Positions 12,226 through 24,645 of a stretch of DNA of 64,000 bases are shown piece after piece. Both the position numbers and the translations under genes were made by a program. The stretch comes from Pegoplata infirma. Its lineage: Eukaryota > Arthropoda > Insecta > Diptera > Anthomyiidae. Every line of letters starts with the position of its first letter. The first letter of the stretch is position 1. The notes below the pieces were generated by a model, which was not told the DNA's origin, did no database searches, and saw only the letters and a program-made list of their open reading frames with translations. Location of the stretch: contig OY992539.1 in assembly GCA_963921195.1 (NCBI GenBank), positions 157,479,307-157,543,306 on the forward strand, in the 5' to 3' direction.

Positions 12226-12417
12226 TCACAATTGGAGCGGGAAGCGTTTTTCCGCAACTGTTCACATGCGTTTTAGAGAATAATCACAATTGGAGCGGGA
12301 AGCGGAAAAACGCTTCAAAAATCGAGCGATTAATTTAAATTAAGCGTCAAGCGGTTTGCGGTTTTTTTGCAATTTTTTTTGACATTCATACCACAGACTA
12401 AATACAGACTCGACAGT
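12226..12417. repeat. Tandem ends of the CACAATTGGAGCGGGAAGC element family
   Basis: The string 'aatcacaattggagcggga' occurs twice here (about 12229 and 12278), the second followed by a gcgattaatttaaatt..gcggtttgcgg block. The same block starts the element at 16603-17486. These look like partial or nested ends of that family. Confidence 0.55.
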
Positions 12418-12603
12418 AGAGTTTTATAAAAAAAAATGGGGGAAAACTAAGCGATTTTAGGAGAAAACACAACGGTTTTTAGTCCGTTTTACGCTAACAT
12501 GGCAACACTTTCTACGACTTAGGAGTGAATGAAACAACAAAAACCGATCTGGCATCCATTTTTCTTATGGCGCGTTATATCAGTTTTCTCTTTCTAACCT
12601 AAT

Positions 12604-13105
12604 TCGTAGAATAATTTGAAAATATTAACCATATGGTTAAAGAATGCTTTTTTGCCACCTGTCACTTATGTCGAGTCTGTATTAGTCTGTGTTCATACCT
12701 TGAAATGTATAATTGTTGTGATAATTATTTTAATTTTATTTAAAAATTTTACTTTTGGTAATAACATTTTTTTATATTTAAACAATAAAAATTGTTCAAT
12801 ATTATAAGAACTCATTCAATTAAGACCAAGACACAAAATCTTATAAAACAGTTGCAAAACAAGAAAATAACAGCAACTTTTGCACAATTTATTTATTCGA
12901 AACAATAAAAAATAAAATACACATTCCGTGAACAAATTTTACATATTGCATCCTAAAAACTTGAAAAATTGCATAAAAAATCATATATTTTTTTACCAAT
13001 ATCTATTAATTTTTCAGCAAACTCCATTGTTTGAATAATTTTCCATATTTTTTTTCTGTTTTGCTTTGTTGTTTATTTCCATCTGCCAAAAAACTCGTAC
13101 TTTAA
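12604..13105. repeat. Host repeat block with a second uninterrupted TTAACCATATGGTTAA site
   Basis: 12604-12700 matches the flanks of the CACGC element at 9615-11841, here uninterrupted at 'ttaaccatatggtta'. From about 12685 to 13100 it is a diverged direct copy of about 16715-17157 ('attattttaattttattt...' through 'ctgccaaaaaa..'). AT-rich with no gene. A likely older DNA element that later elements have entered. Confidence 0.6.
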
Positions 13106-13200
13106 GGCCCATTTAGATTAGCAGACTTGTAAAACGACCTGTCAAAAATTCATGCGGAGAGAATTTTTTTCATCGTCTAAACACTCAACATACAAATACG

Positions 13201-14502
13201 CACGCAAAAAAAAATCTGTGTAAGATTGAGCAATCCTACTTGGTAAAACTTTTTTCATACCAAAAAAAAATTTTTACCAAATTTTTGCTAATATTATGCT
13301 TGTCGATGTTAAAGTAACATAATTCATTTTTTATGTAAAATAACCAAGTAGCTTGCTCAATAACGCAAATTACCTGCACAAAAATTTATGGAAAGAAAAC
13401 AACAAAAAAAAACAAAACAAATACAGACCGCCATATTCATTTTGTATTTTTTTGTGCGTGCGTTGTTCGTTTATTTTTTGTGTTATAAAAACGTAAAAAG
13501 GAAATTGATATATAAAATAAAAATAAATTAATACATAAATAAAAATAAATAATTAGTTTTCTAAAAGATAAATAAATGTAAGATAAAAGAATGTTAAAGT
13601 TAATTTTGCTTTCATCACTTAAAACACCATTCAATAAGAAAAACCAATGGAGTCCCAGACGTATGTTTCGATGAATAACAAATGGAATGATAAAGTGAGT
13701 ATACCCGCATTCCGAAGACACCAATAAGGTTTAATAGATTTTTAGTTAAAAATTAGTGTTTGGTAATAATTTTATATTTTTACAGGGTACTGCTAAATAA
13801 ATTTTTGAAGCTATGGAGAATCCTTCACTACAATAAAGAGCGTGGACACCAATCCTGCCTTTAGTTATAAAATTAAAACCTAAAAACCCAAAGCCAAGGG
13901 AGTCCATACCTGTTTTGATGAGTTACAAATGGAATGACAAAGTAAGTGTTCCTCCTTACCAAGAGACCAATGGGGTTAACCAATTTTTTAAATTAAAAAT
14001 TTATGTTTTGTAATAATTTTCTATTTTTACAGGATGCTTTTAAATAAATTCGTGAAGCTATAGCGGATCCTTTACTTCAAGAAGAAGCGTAGGCAGCAGT
14101 CACTCGAGAAAATTGTACAAAAAGGGGCAGTTGGTCGGTGGTAAATTAAATCCTACACAACATTTATTATATTAATATGGATTTATTCTGTGAAAATTTT
14201 AAATTCAACAAATATACAAATTTTTACAAAAATTTATTGAAAATTTATTTTAGCATAAATGTGGTAATTTTTAGCATTATTTTTAGTCAGCTTTTCAAAT
14301 AATTTTGGTATATTTCACCATATTTCTTTTGGTATATTTTACCAAGTTTTTGCTTAAATAGCATTAGCATTTTCTTCAAAATTTTTTACATAAGTGTTTT
14401 GGCTAAATTACGAAAACTACTTCGTCGGTTGTAGTTTTAGCATATTTTTGGTAAAATTATGCCAGATTTTTGCTCACTCCGACACAAGTTTTTTTTTGCG
14501 TG
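13201..14502. mobile_element. CACGC-TIR DNA element, short copy
   Basis: It has the same TIRs as the copy at 9615-11841 and near-identical interior, but lacks 761 bp after the first 60 bases and lacks the 164-bp MITE. The flanking dinucleotide on both sides is CG (13199-13200, 14503-14504), not TA. It looks like an internally deleted non-autonomous derivative. The duplicate stretches 10440-10790/13265-13620 and 10960-11840/13622-14502 show few differences by eye, so the two copies separated recently. Confidence 0.7.
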
Positions 14503-14790
14503 CGGACAGACTTTTTGTCAATACGGAGAGAAAAATGTTGACATACGGATGTAATTTTTGTATTTTGAAAAATTTCAAAAAATTACTATTTTCATTAGAT
14601 CAGGGATGTTTTTTATGTAAACAAAAATACAAATAATAACAACAGCTGTTGTGAAGTGGTGGTAAAAATAAATAAAATTTTATATGGGCTAAATTTTCGG
14701 AACAAGTCTAATTGGCAGACATTGGTCCGATTTATTTTTTTATATTTTTTGAAAAAGGGATAATTTAGGTGAGTTCAACAAAGAAAAAAA

Positions 14791-15684
14791 ATTGTCGGCG
14801 GCCCATGGTTCCGGAGTTATGGGCCTCCAAAGTTCGGATATCGAATTTAATATATCTTCTTCAATAATGGTCCGATCAGACCAAGATTGGTTTCATTCGA
14901 AAGCTTATTCAAATACCTTTAATTTGACATTTAAAAATATTTGCATTCATTAACCCATTGTGAAACAACTCTAAATTTTAGATTTTTCACCCCAAGTTTT
15001 TGAAGAAATGGGGTGAAATTTTAAATTATGCACTATTAAGGTATTTATTTTTATAACTAGCCTTATAGTTTAGATATTAAGCTTTGATTTGAGCTTCCAT
15101 TTGACCTTTTAACCCTTATAGAACCGGAGTTATTTACGCTTAAACATTAGAAAACATATTTGAATATATATACCAGATCTCTGTGTAGTTTATTTTTTTT
15201 TTGCCTTAAAAGGTTTTCTGGGTTGCCGGCCTTCGGACGGGCTTAGGGATTTCAATTTTCATATATTAATTAAGCGGCTTCGCTAAATAAAGTTTTTTTT
15301 TTATTAATATATAAGCGGGGTCAATGGTTATGAGTCAATAACTCCGGTTCTATAAGGGTTAAAAGGTCCATTAAAAGCTCAAATGCAAGCTTAATATCTA
15401 AGCTTAAAATCTCGTCGTATAAATACATGCCTTAATAACACACAATTTTGAAATATAACGCATTTTCTCTAAAAACTTTGGTTTAAAAATCTAAAATTTG
15501 GTTTTGTGCCACAATGGGTTAATGGAACCAAATTTTTTTTAAATTTCAAAATAAAGGTATTTGATTAAGCTTTCGAATGAAACCAATCTTGGGCTGATCG
15601 GACCAATTTTGAAGAAGATATATCAAATTTGATATCCGAACTTTGGAGGCCCATAACTCGGAAACCATGGGCCACCTACAATTG
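14791..15684. repeat. Fold-back element with about 350-bp arms
   Basis: 14791-15140 ('attgtcggcggcccatgg...') is the diverged reverse complement of about 15335-15684 ('...ccatgggccacctacaatt'). The roughly 190-bp loop contains TTGCCGGCCTTCGGACGGGC and T-tracts. Readable arm landmarks are the phrases for 'ggcccataactc', 'aaagcttattcaaat' and 'aacccttatagaaccgg'. A transcript across it would form a long imperfect hairpin RNA. No protein gene. Confidence 0.8.
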
Positions 15685-16131
15685 TTTTTTTATTTTTTGG
15701 ACACAGCACTAAAAGTTCTACCTGTGATATTTTTTTTTTTTTTGGATCAGAGAAATGTCTGCCAACTAGACTTTAACCAAACTTCCTGCCAAACAAGGAA
15801 TATGGAGTCGGTGGAGATGTTGGAATCAGAGATGTCGGAATCAGTGGAGATATAGGTTTATGATCTTTTGGTTAAGGAACGCAAATTGAAGAAAATATTT
15901 TACCACAATTCTATGGTTGATTTGTAAATTTTACAATCGCAAAATGTTGTTTGGGTGTGTGTTTGTAATGAACAGCTGTTTTTTTTCTACAATTTAATTT
16001 ACGCGTATACGTCTAAACACACAAAAGACATTCAAGAGAGTTTTTTTATACTTTTTGACAAGCGGTTTAAAATGAAAAGACTTTTTCATCTTGATAATCT
16101 TTTCAAAAAGTGTGCTAATCTAAATGGGCCT

Positions 16132-16602
16132 TTACTTGTATTTTACAACAGGGGTAACTCATGAATAGTAGTGTCAGTAATAACGAAGTCGTTATCTACA
16201 GGTGGCAATCTTTTTTTTGGGAACGATTTGGGAATAACGAAAAATAAACATTAAAAAATTTTAAAATTATGAATGAAAATTATTGTTGTGTCACTTGAAA
16301 ATAAAAAAATACATAATAAAAAAACGAAATGAATATAATTAATCAAAACAACCAGCAAAATTAAACGGAAAATAAAAGGTAAACAAAATTTCCAGCTTTC
16401 CCAGATACCATTTGTAAAACTAACACCACCTTTAAACGTCAAAAAGAATTGACTATTGCCTAGTCTTTATATATTTAAGTTTTTGTTTTACAACACTGTA
16501 TAGAAAAACAATACTTTTTTTGGTTAAAGTCTGGCAACGCCAAAAAATAAAATGAGAGGAAAAATGAGGGAGAGAGAAAAAACGCCATGAAAATAGAATA
16601 TA
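16132..16602. repeat. AT-rich block, direct repeat of 17168-17282 at its end
   Basis: No gene seen. About 16488-16600 ('tttacaacactgta.agaaaaacaa' to 'cgccatgaaaatagaata') is repeated directly at about 17168-17282. The two copies bracket the right part of the element at 16603-17486. Confidence 0.55.
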
Positions 16603-17486
16603 GAGATTAATCACAATTGGAGCGGGAAGCGGAAAAACGCGTCAAAGAGAGAGCGATTAATTTAAATTGAGCGTCAAGCGGTTTGCGGTTTTCTTTACAT
16701 TATTTTTTACATACATACTTGGAAATGCATATGTGATGTGAAAATTATTTTAATTTTATTTAGAATTTTTACTTTTGGCAAGAAAATTTTTTTTATATTT
16801 AAACAATAAATTTTTTTTAATATTATAAGAACTCATTACATTAAGATCAAGACACAAAATCTTTTAAAACAGTTTAATAACAAAAAAATAATTAAATAGA
16901 ATAGCACAATTATTTTATTCAAAACAATAAAAAACAAAATACACATTCGGTAAAACAAATTTTACACATTGCATCTTTTAAAACTAGAAAAATTCATACA
17001 AAATCTTTTTTTTTAACAATTTCTATTAATTTTTCAGCAAACTCCATTGTTTACATAATTTTCCATATTTTTTTTTGACAATTCCCAAGTATTTTTTTTA
17101 TGTTTTGCTTCGTTTATTTGTTGTTGTTTATTTCCTTCTGCCAAAAAATTTGTACTAAAACTATATTTTACAACACTGTACTGAAAAACAATACTTTTTT
17201 TTGCTTAAAGTCCGGCAACGCCAAAAAATAAAATGAGAGAAAAAATGAGAGAGAGAGAAAAAACGCCATGAAAATAGAATAGAATCTATTTCGACGGAAA
17301 AACGCCGCGGAATTTTGTTTTCATACAAAATGTATGGGGAGAGTGGCGGAAAACCGCTTCCCGCTCCAATTGTGATTATTCTCAGAATCTATTTCGGCGG
17401 AAAAACGCCGCGGAATTTTGATTGCATACAAAATGTATGGGGAGAGTTGCGCAAAACCGCTTCCCGCTCCAATTGTGATTAATCTC
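16603..17486. mobile_element. TIR element with GAGATTAATCACAATTGG ends
   Basis: GAGATTAATCACAATTGGAG at the left is matched by its reverse complement ending 17486. The shared terminal stretch continues as CGGGAAGCGG. The same end appears once more inside (about 17340-17380) and at 12229-12300. A 'cggaaaaacgccgcggaatttt' type motif repeats at about 17295 and 17398. No coding frame. Class unassigned; target duplication is obscured by the flanking repeats. Confidence 0.5.
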
Positions 17487-17506
17487 CCAATTGTGATTAT
17501 TCTCTA

Positions 17507-17587
17507 ATTCGTAGAATAATTTGAAAACATTAACCATATGGTTAAAAAATACTTTTTTGACACCTGTCATATTTGTCGAGTCTGTAT
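17507..17587. repeat. Uninterrupted host repeat copy holding the empty site of the CACGC element
   Basis: Reads 'ctaattcgtagaataatttg', then the 16-bp palindrome TTAACCATATGGTTAA, then 'aaaatacttttttgacacc'. The two halves are the inverted flanks of the 9615-11841 element (11842-11872 and 9560-9614). It ends in GTCTGTAT, the left target duplication of the next hAT MITE. Confidence 0.75.
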
Positions 17588-18109
17588 CACGGTTGGGAAA
17601 TGTGGCACAATAGTGCCATTTTTGGCACTATTGAATGATCAGTGGCACCACAAAAAACAGTTTTGGCCCTTTTTCGTCCTCAAAAAATATTGTCGAAATT
17701 TGTTTAAAATATAAAAAAAAAATATTTTTACTAAAATTAAATTATTACAAAAAGGACAAAAAGTGTCAGTTGTTCCAATTTAAGAATCCTAAGATCTTGC
17801 TATATTTAAAAGAATCAGTGGTATCGAGGGTGAAAATGTATTATTTTTAGCAATAAAAACAACGATTACCTCGAGATTATACAAGTAAAAATTTCGAGAT
17901 AATCGTAGATTTTTGTTTTGCTTTCACCAAATTTTCACCCATGATAACCCTTATTCTTTTTACTCTATGATTCTTGAGAAAAACTAAAAGTATTTTAAAT
18001 TTTTAATACTAAAAAGTATTTTAAATTTTTTTTGGCCCTTTTTAACCAATTTTTGCCCTTTTTAGCCCTCAACTTGGCACTAATTGAAACTTCTCAAATA
18101 CCAACACTG
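17588..18109. mobile_element. 522-bp hAT-type MITE with 8-bp target duplication
   Basis: GTCTGTAT lies directly on both sides (17580-17587 and 18110-18117). The ends are CACGGTTGG and, reversed, CAGTGTTGG, fitting the hAT terminal pattern (pyrimidine-A-purine-N-G). The uninterrupted target is visible at 12672-12695, where 'gagtctgtattagtctgtg' is continuous. The interior is T/A-rich with short 'gtgcca/tggcac' inverted repeats. No transposase. Confidence 0.85.
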
Positions 18110-19537
18110 GTCTGTATTAGTCTGTGACACTGGTGAAGATTTGTAAAGAATGACTTATAACATCTACAGGATTTAGTAAACAAAACATTAAATAAAAAAA
18201 AAAACAACTACATATATATATATATATATGGATAAATTGTTAATTATTGTAATTTATAAAGTGCAATGTTAAATGAACTAATTACATGGGTGTTAAATAC
18301 CTACCTGGGAAAATATCTTGAGGATTTTAACCCGGCGCAACTTTCAATCGCTCTCGTTTCAGGTATTTATTTTAAAACCATACAATGAATAATAATAAAT
18401 AACAAAAACAATACTATTTGTATGTTGTAACTACTAGTGGATTGCTTTGCAACAATTGGGATAGTACCATTATTTAATCAACATATATTTATACTGATAG
18501 CAATAATTTATTTTTGGGGAAAAATTGCAGTTTATGAAGCATGCAGAAATTAACAAAAAAAAAAAACAAAACTAAAAACACCACCAGGTCTCGAATTAAA
18601 AAAAAAAATTACGGGCCCCTCCAGATCCTCAGGGGTTCCTGTAATTTGTTGGAAGTTAATCTAAAAAAGATAAAGTATATAAAAAAAAAATGTTTTTTCT
18701 GTGTAGTCAGCCTGCAGCCGGGTGCAGGGAAAACAAAAAGAAAAAACATCCCTTACACGCCTGTGGACGGGATCCTCTTCATCACTGCAAAATAAAGTTT
18801 TGGCTTAAGTTAAGGTTATCTTCACCCATTCAAATCTGATGAAAATTTTTGCATCGAATAACGACTTGATTATTCTGGGTGGTAACGAGTTCATTCAGAG
18901 TCGGGTGGGCTTGGCCCTAAAGGTAAAATATTTTTTTTTTGCAATTTCCATAAAAACTTCTTAAAGTATGTGGTTGACTTAAAGCTCAAATTCAAGCTTA
19001 TTTCAAGACCTTTAGTTTGTTATACAATAAAGTGTGTATTGCCATTGTTGGGAGTGAATGTTTCATTCGTAGACCTTTTACGACCATAAATTTTCTGCCG
19101 AAGCGATTTTGATTTTTGTACATTGTCGTGATCTGTGACCTAATAAAAGTCATCAAACAAAAAATTGGACCCCTAACCCTTATACTTCCACCTTATTTTT
19201 CTTGCTAAAAAAATTTGCCCTTTGGCGATTACCCAGTACTGGTGGCTAATCTCGTAAAACGAAAACGATGCAAAAACGACATCAAAATACATATGGGGGT
19301 TTTCGTGTCAACTGACGCAACTTTTGAAACCGATGTCTTCTGATCGGGATAAAATTTGCACTAATATTAGTCCTATTGGATAGTAGTTCAGACACAATTT
19401 TTCAGCGAGATCGGTCAAGGACTCTCTGAGTTAGAGGGGGTCGAAATTTGACATTTTGGCCAAAGATGTGTTTATTCTCATCCATGTAACTTCTCACCTA
19501 TTGTTTTTAGCAAAATCTGTCCCAAATAGTTTAGATA
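18110..19537. other. No gene seen; AT-rich, (AT)n, truncated MITE end
   Basis: A (TA)n run sits at about 18210-18230. About 19069-19215 is a partial, diverged copy of one end of the piggyBac-like MITE at 33447-33953 ('cttttacgaccataaattttctgccgaagcgatttt' class sequence). The rest, including the 84-codon Lys-rich frame at 18541, shows nothing supportable as coding. Confidence 0.6.
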
Positions 19538-22500
19538 CCCGAGTAAAAAAAAAATGATATGACACAATATATAATTTAATATGGGTTCGTGTATATTTTG
19601 ATATAATCTTATTCGAAAAATGGTTTCATAAGATTTGATCGAATAATATCTAATAATATCAGTTTATATAACTTTATATCGACTTTGATACGAGTTTTGG
19701 TCTAATGCAATGATAGAAAATTATATCCAATTATATTAAAATTTATACAATTTTATTAATCGGATGTTTTTTTATTTTTTAATAAAAAGTTGAAAAATTA
19801 AAATAATAAAAATAAGTTGTTCTTGAAAAAAACTTAGAAAAATTTCAAAAATGAAGTCATGTTAAATTTTATATAAAACACTTAGAAAATATTTTCAAAA
19901 AAATTTGTGCTTGGATAAACTTAGAAAAATTTAAAAAATTGAGTCATATAAAATTTTATATAAAACACTCAGAAAATATTTGCGATAAAAAAATGTTCCT
20001 TGAAAAAAACTTAGAAAAAATTTAAAAGATGGAGTCATATAAAATTTTATATAAAACACTTAGAAAATATTCGTGATAAAAAAGTGGTGCTTGGAAAAAT
20101 AAAAAAAATATGAAGTCATATGAAATTTTATATAAAACACTTTGAAAATATTCGCGATAAAACTATGTTCTTGGAAAAAACTTAAAAAAATTAAAAAATA
20201 ATGGAGGCATATAAAATCCTTATTAATATTATAAATCTGATTGTTGGTTTGTCTGTCTGTCTGTCTTTCTGTCTGTCTGTCTGTTCCGCAATAAGTACAG
20301 AACGGCTTAACCGATTTTCATGAAATTTTCACCACAGATAGTACTAACCGAGGCGGGAACTATATGCCATAAGCGACCGCGATCGGACAAAGGGGCGTAA
20401 AATGCCACGCCCCTTTGTACCATGCTAAAGCTATATCTGCCTGTATGACAATAACGGAAAAACGGCTGAACCGATTTTCATGAAATTTTCACCACAGACA
20501 GTACTAACCGAGGCGGGAACTATAGGTCATAAGCGATCGCGATCGGAAAAAGGGGCGTGAAATGCCACGCCCCTTTGTACCATTCTAAACCCATATCTGC
20601 CTGTCCGGCAATAACGGAAAAACGGCTGAAACGATTTTCATGAAATTTTCACCACAGATAGTATTAACCGAGGCGGGAACTAAAGGCCATATGCGACCGC
20701 GATCGGACAAAGGGGCGTAAAATGCCACGCCCCTTTGTACCATGCTTAAGCTATATTTGCCTGTCCGGCAATAACGGAAAAACGGCTGAACCGATTTTCA
20801 TGAAATTTTCACCACAGATAGTACTAACCGAGGCGGGAACTATAGGTCATAAGCGACAGCAATCGGAAAAAGGGCGTAAAATGCCACGCCCCTTTGTACC
20901 ATTCTAAAGCTATATCTGTCTGTCCGGCAATAACGGAAAAACGGCTGAACCGATTTTCATGAAATTTTCACCACAGATAGTACTAACCGAGGCGAAAACT
21001 ATGAGCCACAATAGAGGGCGATCAAAAAAAGGGGCGTAAAATACCACGCCTCTTTTTGTTACACTGAAAGCTAATTCTGCTTTTTATGCAATTACGCTTA
21101 AACAGCTGAACTGATTTTCATCATGAAATTTTCACCAGATAGTATTAACCGAAGCGAAAAGAATGATCCAAAATAGTGGACGATCGAAGAAAGGGGCGTA
21201 TAATGCCACGCCCCTTTGTATTACATTGAAAGTTATTTCTTCCTGTTTCGCAATCACGCATAAACGGCTAAACCGATTTTAATGAAGTTTTTACCAAAGA
21301 TAGTACTAACCGAGCCGAAAACTAGAAATTATAATAGAAATAATGTCACGCCCCTTTTTACTATACTGAAAGTTTTTTCTGCATGTTCCGTAATCATGCT
21401 TAAAAAAAATAAAATAGATAATAAATAAATAATAACATATATAAAAAACAGTTTTCATTAACAAGACAAACCGACACTTAAAATCCTACTGATGATGACA
21501 CTAACTGGGGTGTTCGAAACCGGTATAGGAAATACCAGAAATGTCTATAATTTTTAGAAATTCAATTTTTCTTCTGCATTTTTTCAACTTAAACCCTTAT
21601 AGCACGCCCATTTTTATTTATTTGAACGCTATTTCTGTCTGTTCCGTAATATAGCATAAACTGCTAAACCGATTAGAATGAAATTTTTACCACAGATAGT
21701 AAGTACTTACCGAGGATGGAACTATAGATTAAAACAGAGCGCGGTTCGGACAAAGGGGCGTAAGTTGACACGCGCCTTTGTACTATATTGAAAGTGTTTC
21801 TGCCTGTTCCTTAATAACGCTTAAACGACTAAACCGATTTTAACAAACTTTTTTCCATAGATAGTACTTACAGAGGCGTGCACTTTAGAATGTATCAACT
21901 GCCACGCCTTTTGCAATGTACTGAAAGTTCATTCTGCCTTTCCGTAATCACGTTTTAAACGGTTATTTTAATTTTCACCACAGTTAGGTAGTACTTATTT
22001 AGGCGGAAACTATAGACACGACCAGACAAAGGCGTGAATTGCCACGTCCCTTTGCATAACATTGAAATTTATTTCTGCCCGATACGTACACACGCGTTGG
22101 CGGTGAAACCAATTTTAATTAAACTTTCACCACAGATGGTATTTACCGTGGTGATCGGGAAAAGGGGCTTAAAATGCCGCACCCCTTTGTATTAACTTAA
22201 AAAAAAATATTTTTTCCTGTTGAACGATATGCCATATTAGCCCGCGATTAGACAAATGGGTGTAAAATGCCACGTCAATTTGTAATATACAGAACGCTAT
22301 TTCTGGCGTATTTGCTATAATGCAAAAACGACTTAACCAATTCCTTTAAACACTACTGTTAGAACTAACTGAACGCGAACAATTTGCTATATCAGAACCT
22401 GAAAACAGTTGAGCCGATTTCAATGAAATTTAGAACACAAATAGTGATATAGCCAATATTAAACAGCGATTGATAAAAAGGCATATAATGACACGCCCTA

Positions 22501-23075
22501 TTGTACTTTAGCGTGAGTTATGTCTGCTGAGTAAATTTAATTGCAATTTTCTTCACGTGCTAACTAATAGGGAAACTATAGGTCACATTAGACCAAAATT
22601 GAACTAAATGCGTTAAGTGCCACACCCACTTGAACTACAGTGAAAGTTATGTCTTTATTGATGCTTTCACTACATAAAGTGCTAACCGAGGATGGAACTA
22701 TAGGGTCCTTTTAAAGGCCATTAAACAAATACATTAATATTAGGTTTGTTTCCATGACGGAGGAAAACGTACACACCATGTTCCCGACGCTAAGCGAAAT
22801 CGAAAAAAAAATCGACCAAACCTCATGAATAGGTTTATATTCACCAATGAAAAGCTACGAAGAAGTAGATAAATTGACTAATAAAAAACTCATTCATTTC
22901 ATAATATTTTTTTCAACCCGGGCAACGCCGGGTGCAAAACAGCTAGTTATATATAAAACACTTAGAAATTTGCAATGATGCATGGGACCAGATGTTACAA
23001 CATATAGTTATGTATGGCGATATCTTAAACAAATCGCACATCAAAATTTATTATATAAATTTATCTCATTCTTTC
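19538..23075. mobile_element. AT-rich CCCGAGTAAAA-type element start, split by a Helitron
   Basis: Starts CCCGAGTAAAAAAAAAA at 19538, the same terminus as the elements at 50239, 50597 and 52543. The body is rich in TATATAATTT words. About 19840-20216 is a minisatellite of roughly 88-90 bp (anchor 'aaattttatataaaacac' near 19866, 19955, 20041 and 20131), resumed at 22947 after the Helitron. I did not find the matching CTAGGG right end, so the right limit is approximate. Confidence 0.5.
20217..22946 (+). mobile_element. Non-autonomous Helitron with about 160-bp internal tandem repeats
   Basis: Begins TCCTTATTAATATTATAAAT, a start typical of insect Helitrons, and ends with the GC hairpin CCCGGGCAACGCCGGG followed by a short spacer and CTAG. 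The base before is A and the base after is T, the known A/T insertion preference without target duplication. The flanks rejoin the surrounding minisatellite. A GTCT microsatellite (about 20247-20285) precedes some 14 units of about 160 bp, each with 'accgattttcatgaaatttt' and an 'aaaatgccacgcccctttgta' motif. Units decay toward 22700. No Rep/helicase. Confidence 0.75.
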
Positions 23076-24645
23076 GAAAAAAAAAAAATTATAAAAAAAA
23101 ATAAAAAAAAAAATTTTTGATTTTTTTTTTCTTAAAAATCTAAAACTTTTTTGACTTTTTCCTCAAATTGGGCCCTTTTTTTTTGATTCAAAAGAAAGCT
23201 TAGGTCTTTTCCTTAAAGTGATATGGTGTCGCTTAGTGGGATGCGAGTGGAATATCTATGATTTTTTTTTTTAAACTTTGGAACACATAAAACGGTTCTT
23301 CAATTTGCACTATTAGGCGTGGGATAGCTCACCAGTTTTCGATCCGGGACACCCTCTAATTTTGATAGGTTCGAATAAGAAAGCATAAGCCAAAAAATAA
23401 GGGCGGTGGGGTGGGGGCATATGGCTCCTCATCGGGGTCAAAATTGGGCGTAAAGAGGTTAAAATCCTCAAAGCCCCACAACTGCCCTAAAACTGCCCAC
23501 GGAGGGGTGCAATGTGAGACCGAATGTAAAAAGTGAGACAAAATGACATTTTTATAAAATTTGCTCCTACCGCTCTAACTGTCCATAGGGTGCCCCTAAT
23601 AATCCTTCCAAACTTATGATTTATTGTTCTTTCTTTTGTATTGTAATCCATACGCTAAATAATAAAATAAATAATATTTTTTCAACTCGAAACATTTTCT
23701 CAGAATATACCTACCCTTTATTTTCAACTCTTAAGGGGGTCCCCATACATTTTTTTATTAGTTTTTAAAAATACATGTTTTTATAATGTATGGGAGCCCC
23801 TTAAGGAGTGGAGATAGGGTGTTATTATGTTCGGACAAAATGTTGGTAACTAAAAAATAATGGGGGTTGGTCGTAATTTTTGCCTCTCTAGGAGGCACGG
23901 TAGGGGCGGTAGGAGCTGGTTTAATAAAACAAATTTATAAAAAATAAAAGAAATGTATGGGGACCACCTTAAGGGTTAAAGATACATTGTAGGTCTGTTT
24001 GCAAAAAATGTTGGAATTAATAAAATAATGGAGGTCGGTCAAACATTTGGCTCCACTAGGGGCACTTTAGGGTAAGTTAGAATGCTAGGATAAAAATTTT
24101 TTAAAAATGTTTTGTATGGGAGCCCCCTTAGGAAGTGGAAATAGGGGTAAAGTATGTTCAAGAAAAATGTTGGGGGCAGAAAATTATTGGAGGTTCGTTT
24201 CACATTGCACCCCTCCAGGGGCGTTTATAGGGCAGTTTTGTGGCTTTTTGAGGATTTTACCTCTTTACGCCCAACTTTGACCCCGATGAGGGTCCATATG
24301 ACCCCACCCCACCGCCCTCATTTTTGGCTCGTGCTTTCTTTTTCGAACCTATAAAAATTAGAGTGTATCTCGGATCGAAATCTAAAACTGGTTAGCTATC
24401 CCACGCCTAATAGTGCAAATTGAAGAACAGTTTTTTGTGTTCCAAAGTTAAAAAAAAAAAATTTTCATAGATATCCCACTCGCATCCCACTAAGCGACCC
24501 CATAGCTCTTAAAGGAAATCACCTAAGCTTGCTTTTGAATAAAAAAAGGGCCCAATTTGAGGAAATAGTCAAAAAATTTTGGATTTTTAAGAAAAAAAAT
24601 CAAAATTTATTTTTTTATTTTTTTTATAATTTTTTTTCCAAAGAC
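23076..24645. repeat. Fold-back element with about 460-bp arms
   Basis: 23076-23535 is the diverged reverse complement of about 24190-24645. Landmarks in both arms are the polyA/T blocks, 'gggcccaatttgagg', 'agcgac..catcccac', 'tgggatagct' and 'cgcccaatttgacccc' classes. Between the arms, about 160-bp units repeat phrases such as 'taccgctctaac' and 'cccttaagg'. Those phrases also fill the arms of the giant element (35500-36440 and 45000-46600), so the two families are related. Confidence 0.7.

Larger units (their letters stand above)
13106..16131. mobile_element. 3-kb TIR element containing two other elements
   Basis: GGCCCATTTAGATTAGCA at 13106 recurs as its exact reverse complement ending near 16130, with looser inverted similarity continuing inward (gtctaaacac.. 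against gtgtttagac..). TACTT stands close outside both ends. Inside lie the CACGC-family element 13201-14502 and the fold-back 14791-15684. Between 15690 and 16130 there are only short frames. A duplicate of the flanking repeat without this insert is seen near 17150, which supports a single insertion event, but the junction is not exact. Confidence 0.55.

Noticed and set aside
15170..15310. Possible tRNA or small RNA in the fold-back loop
   Set aside because: GCCGGCCTTCGGACGGGC looked RNA-like, but no cloverleaf or A/B box arrangement could be drawn.
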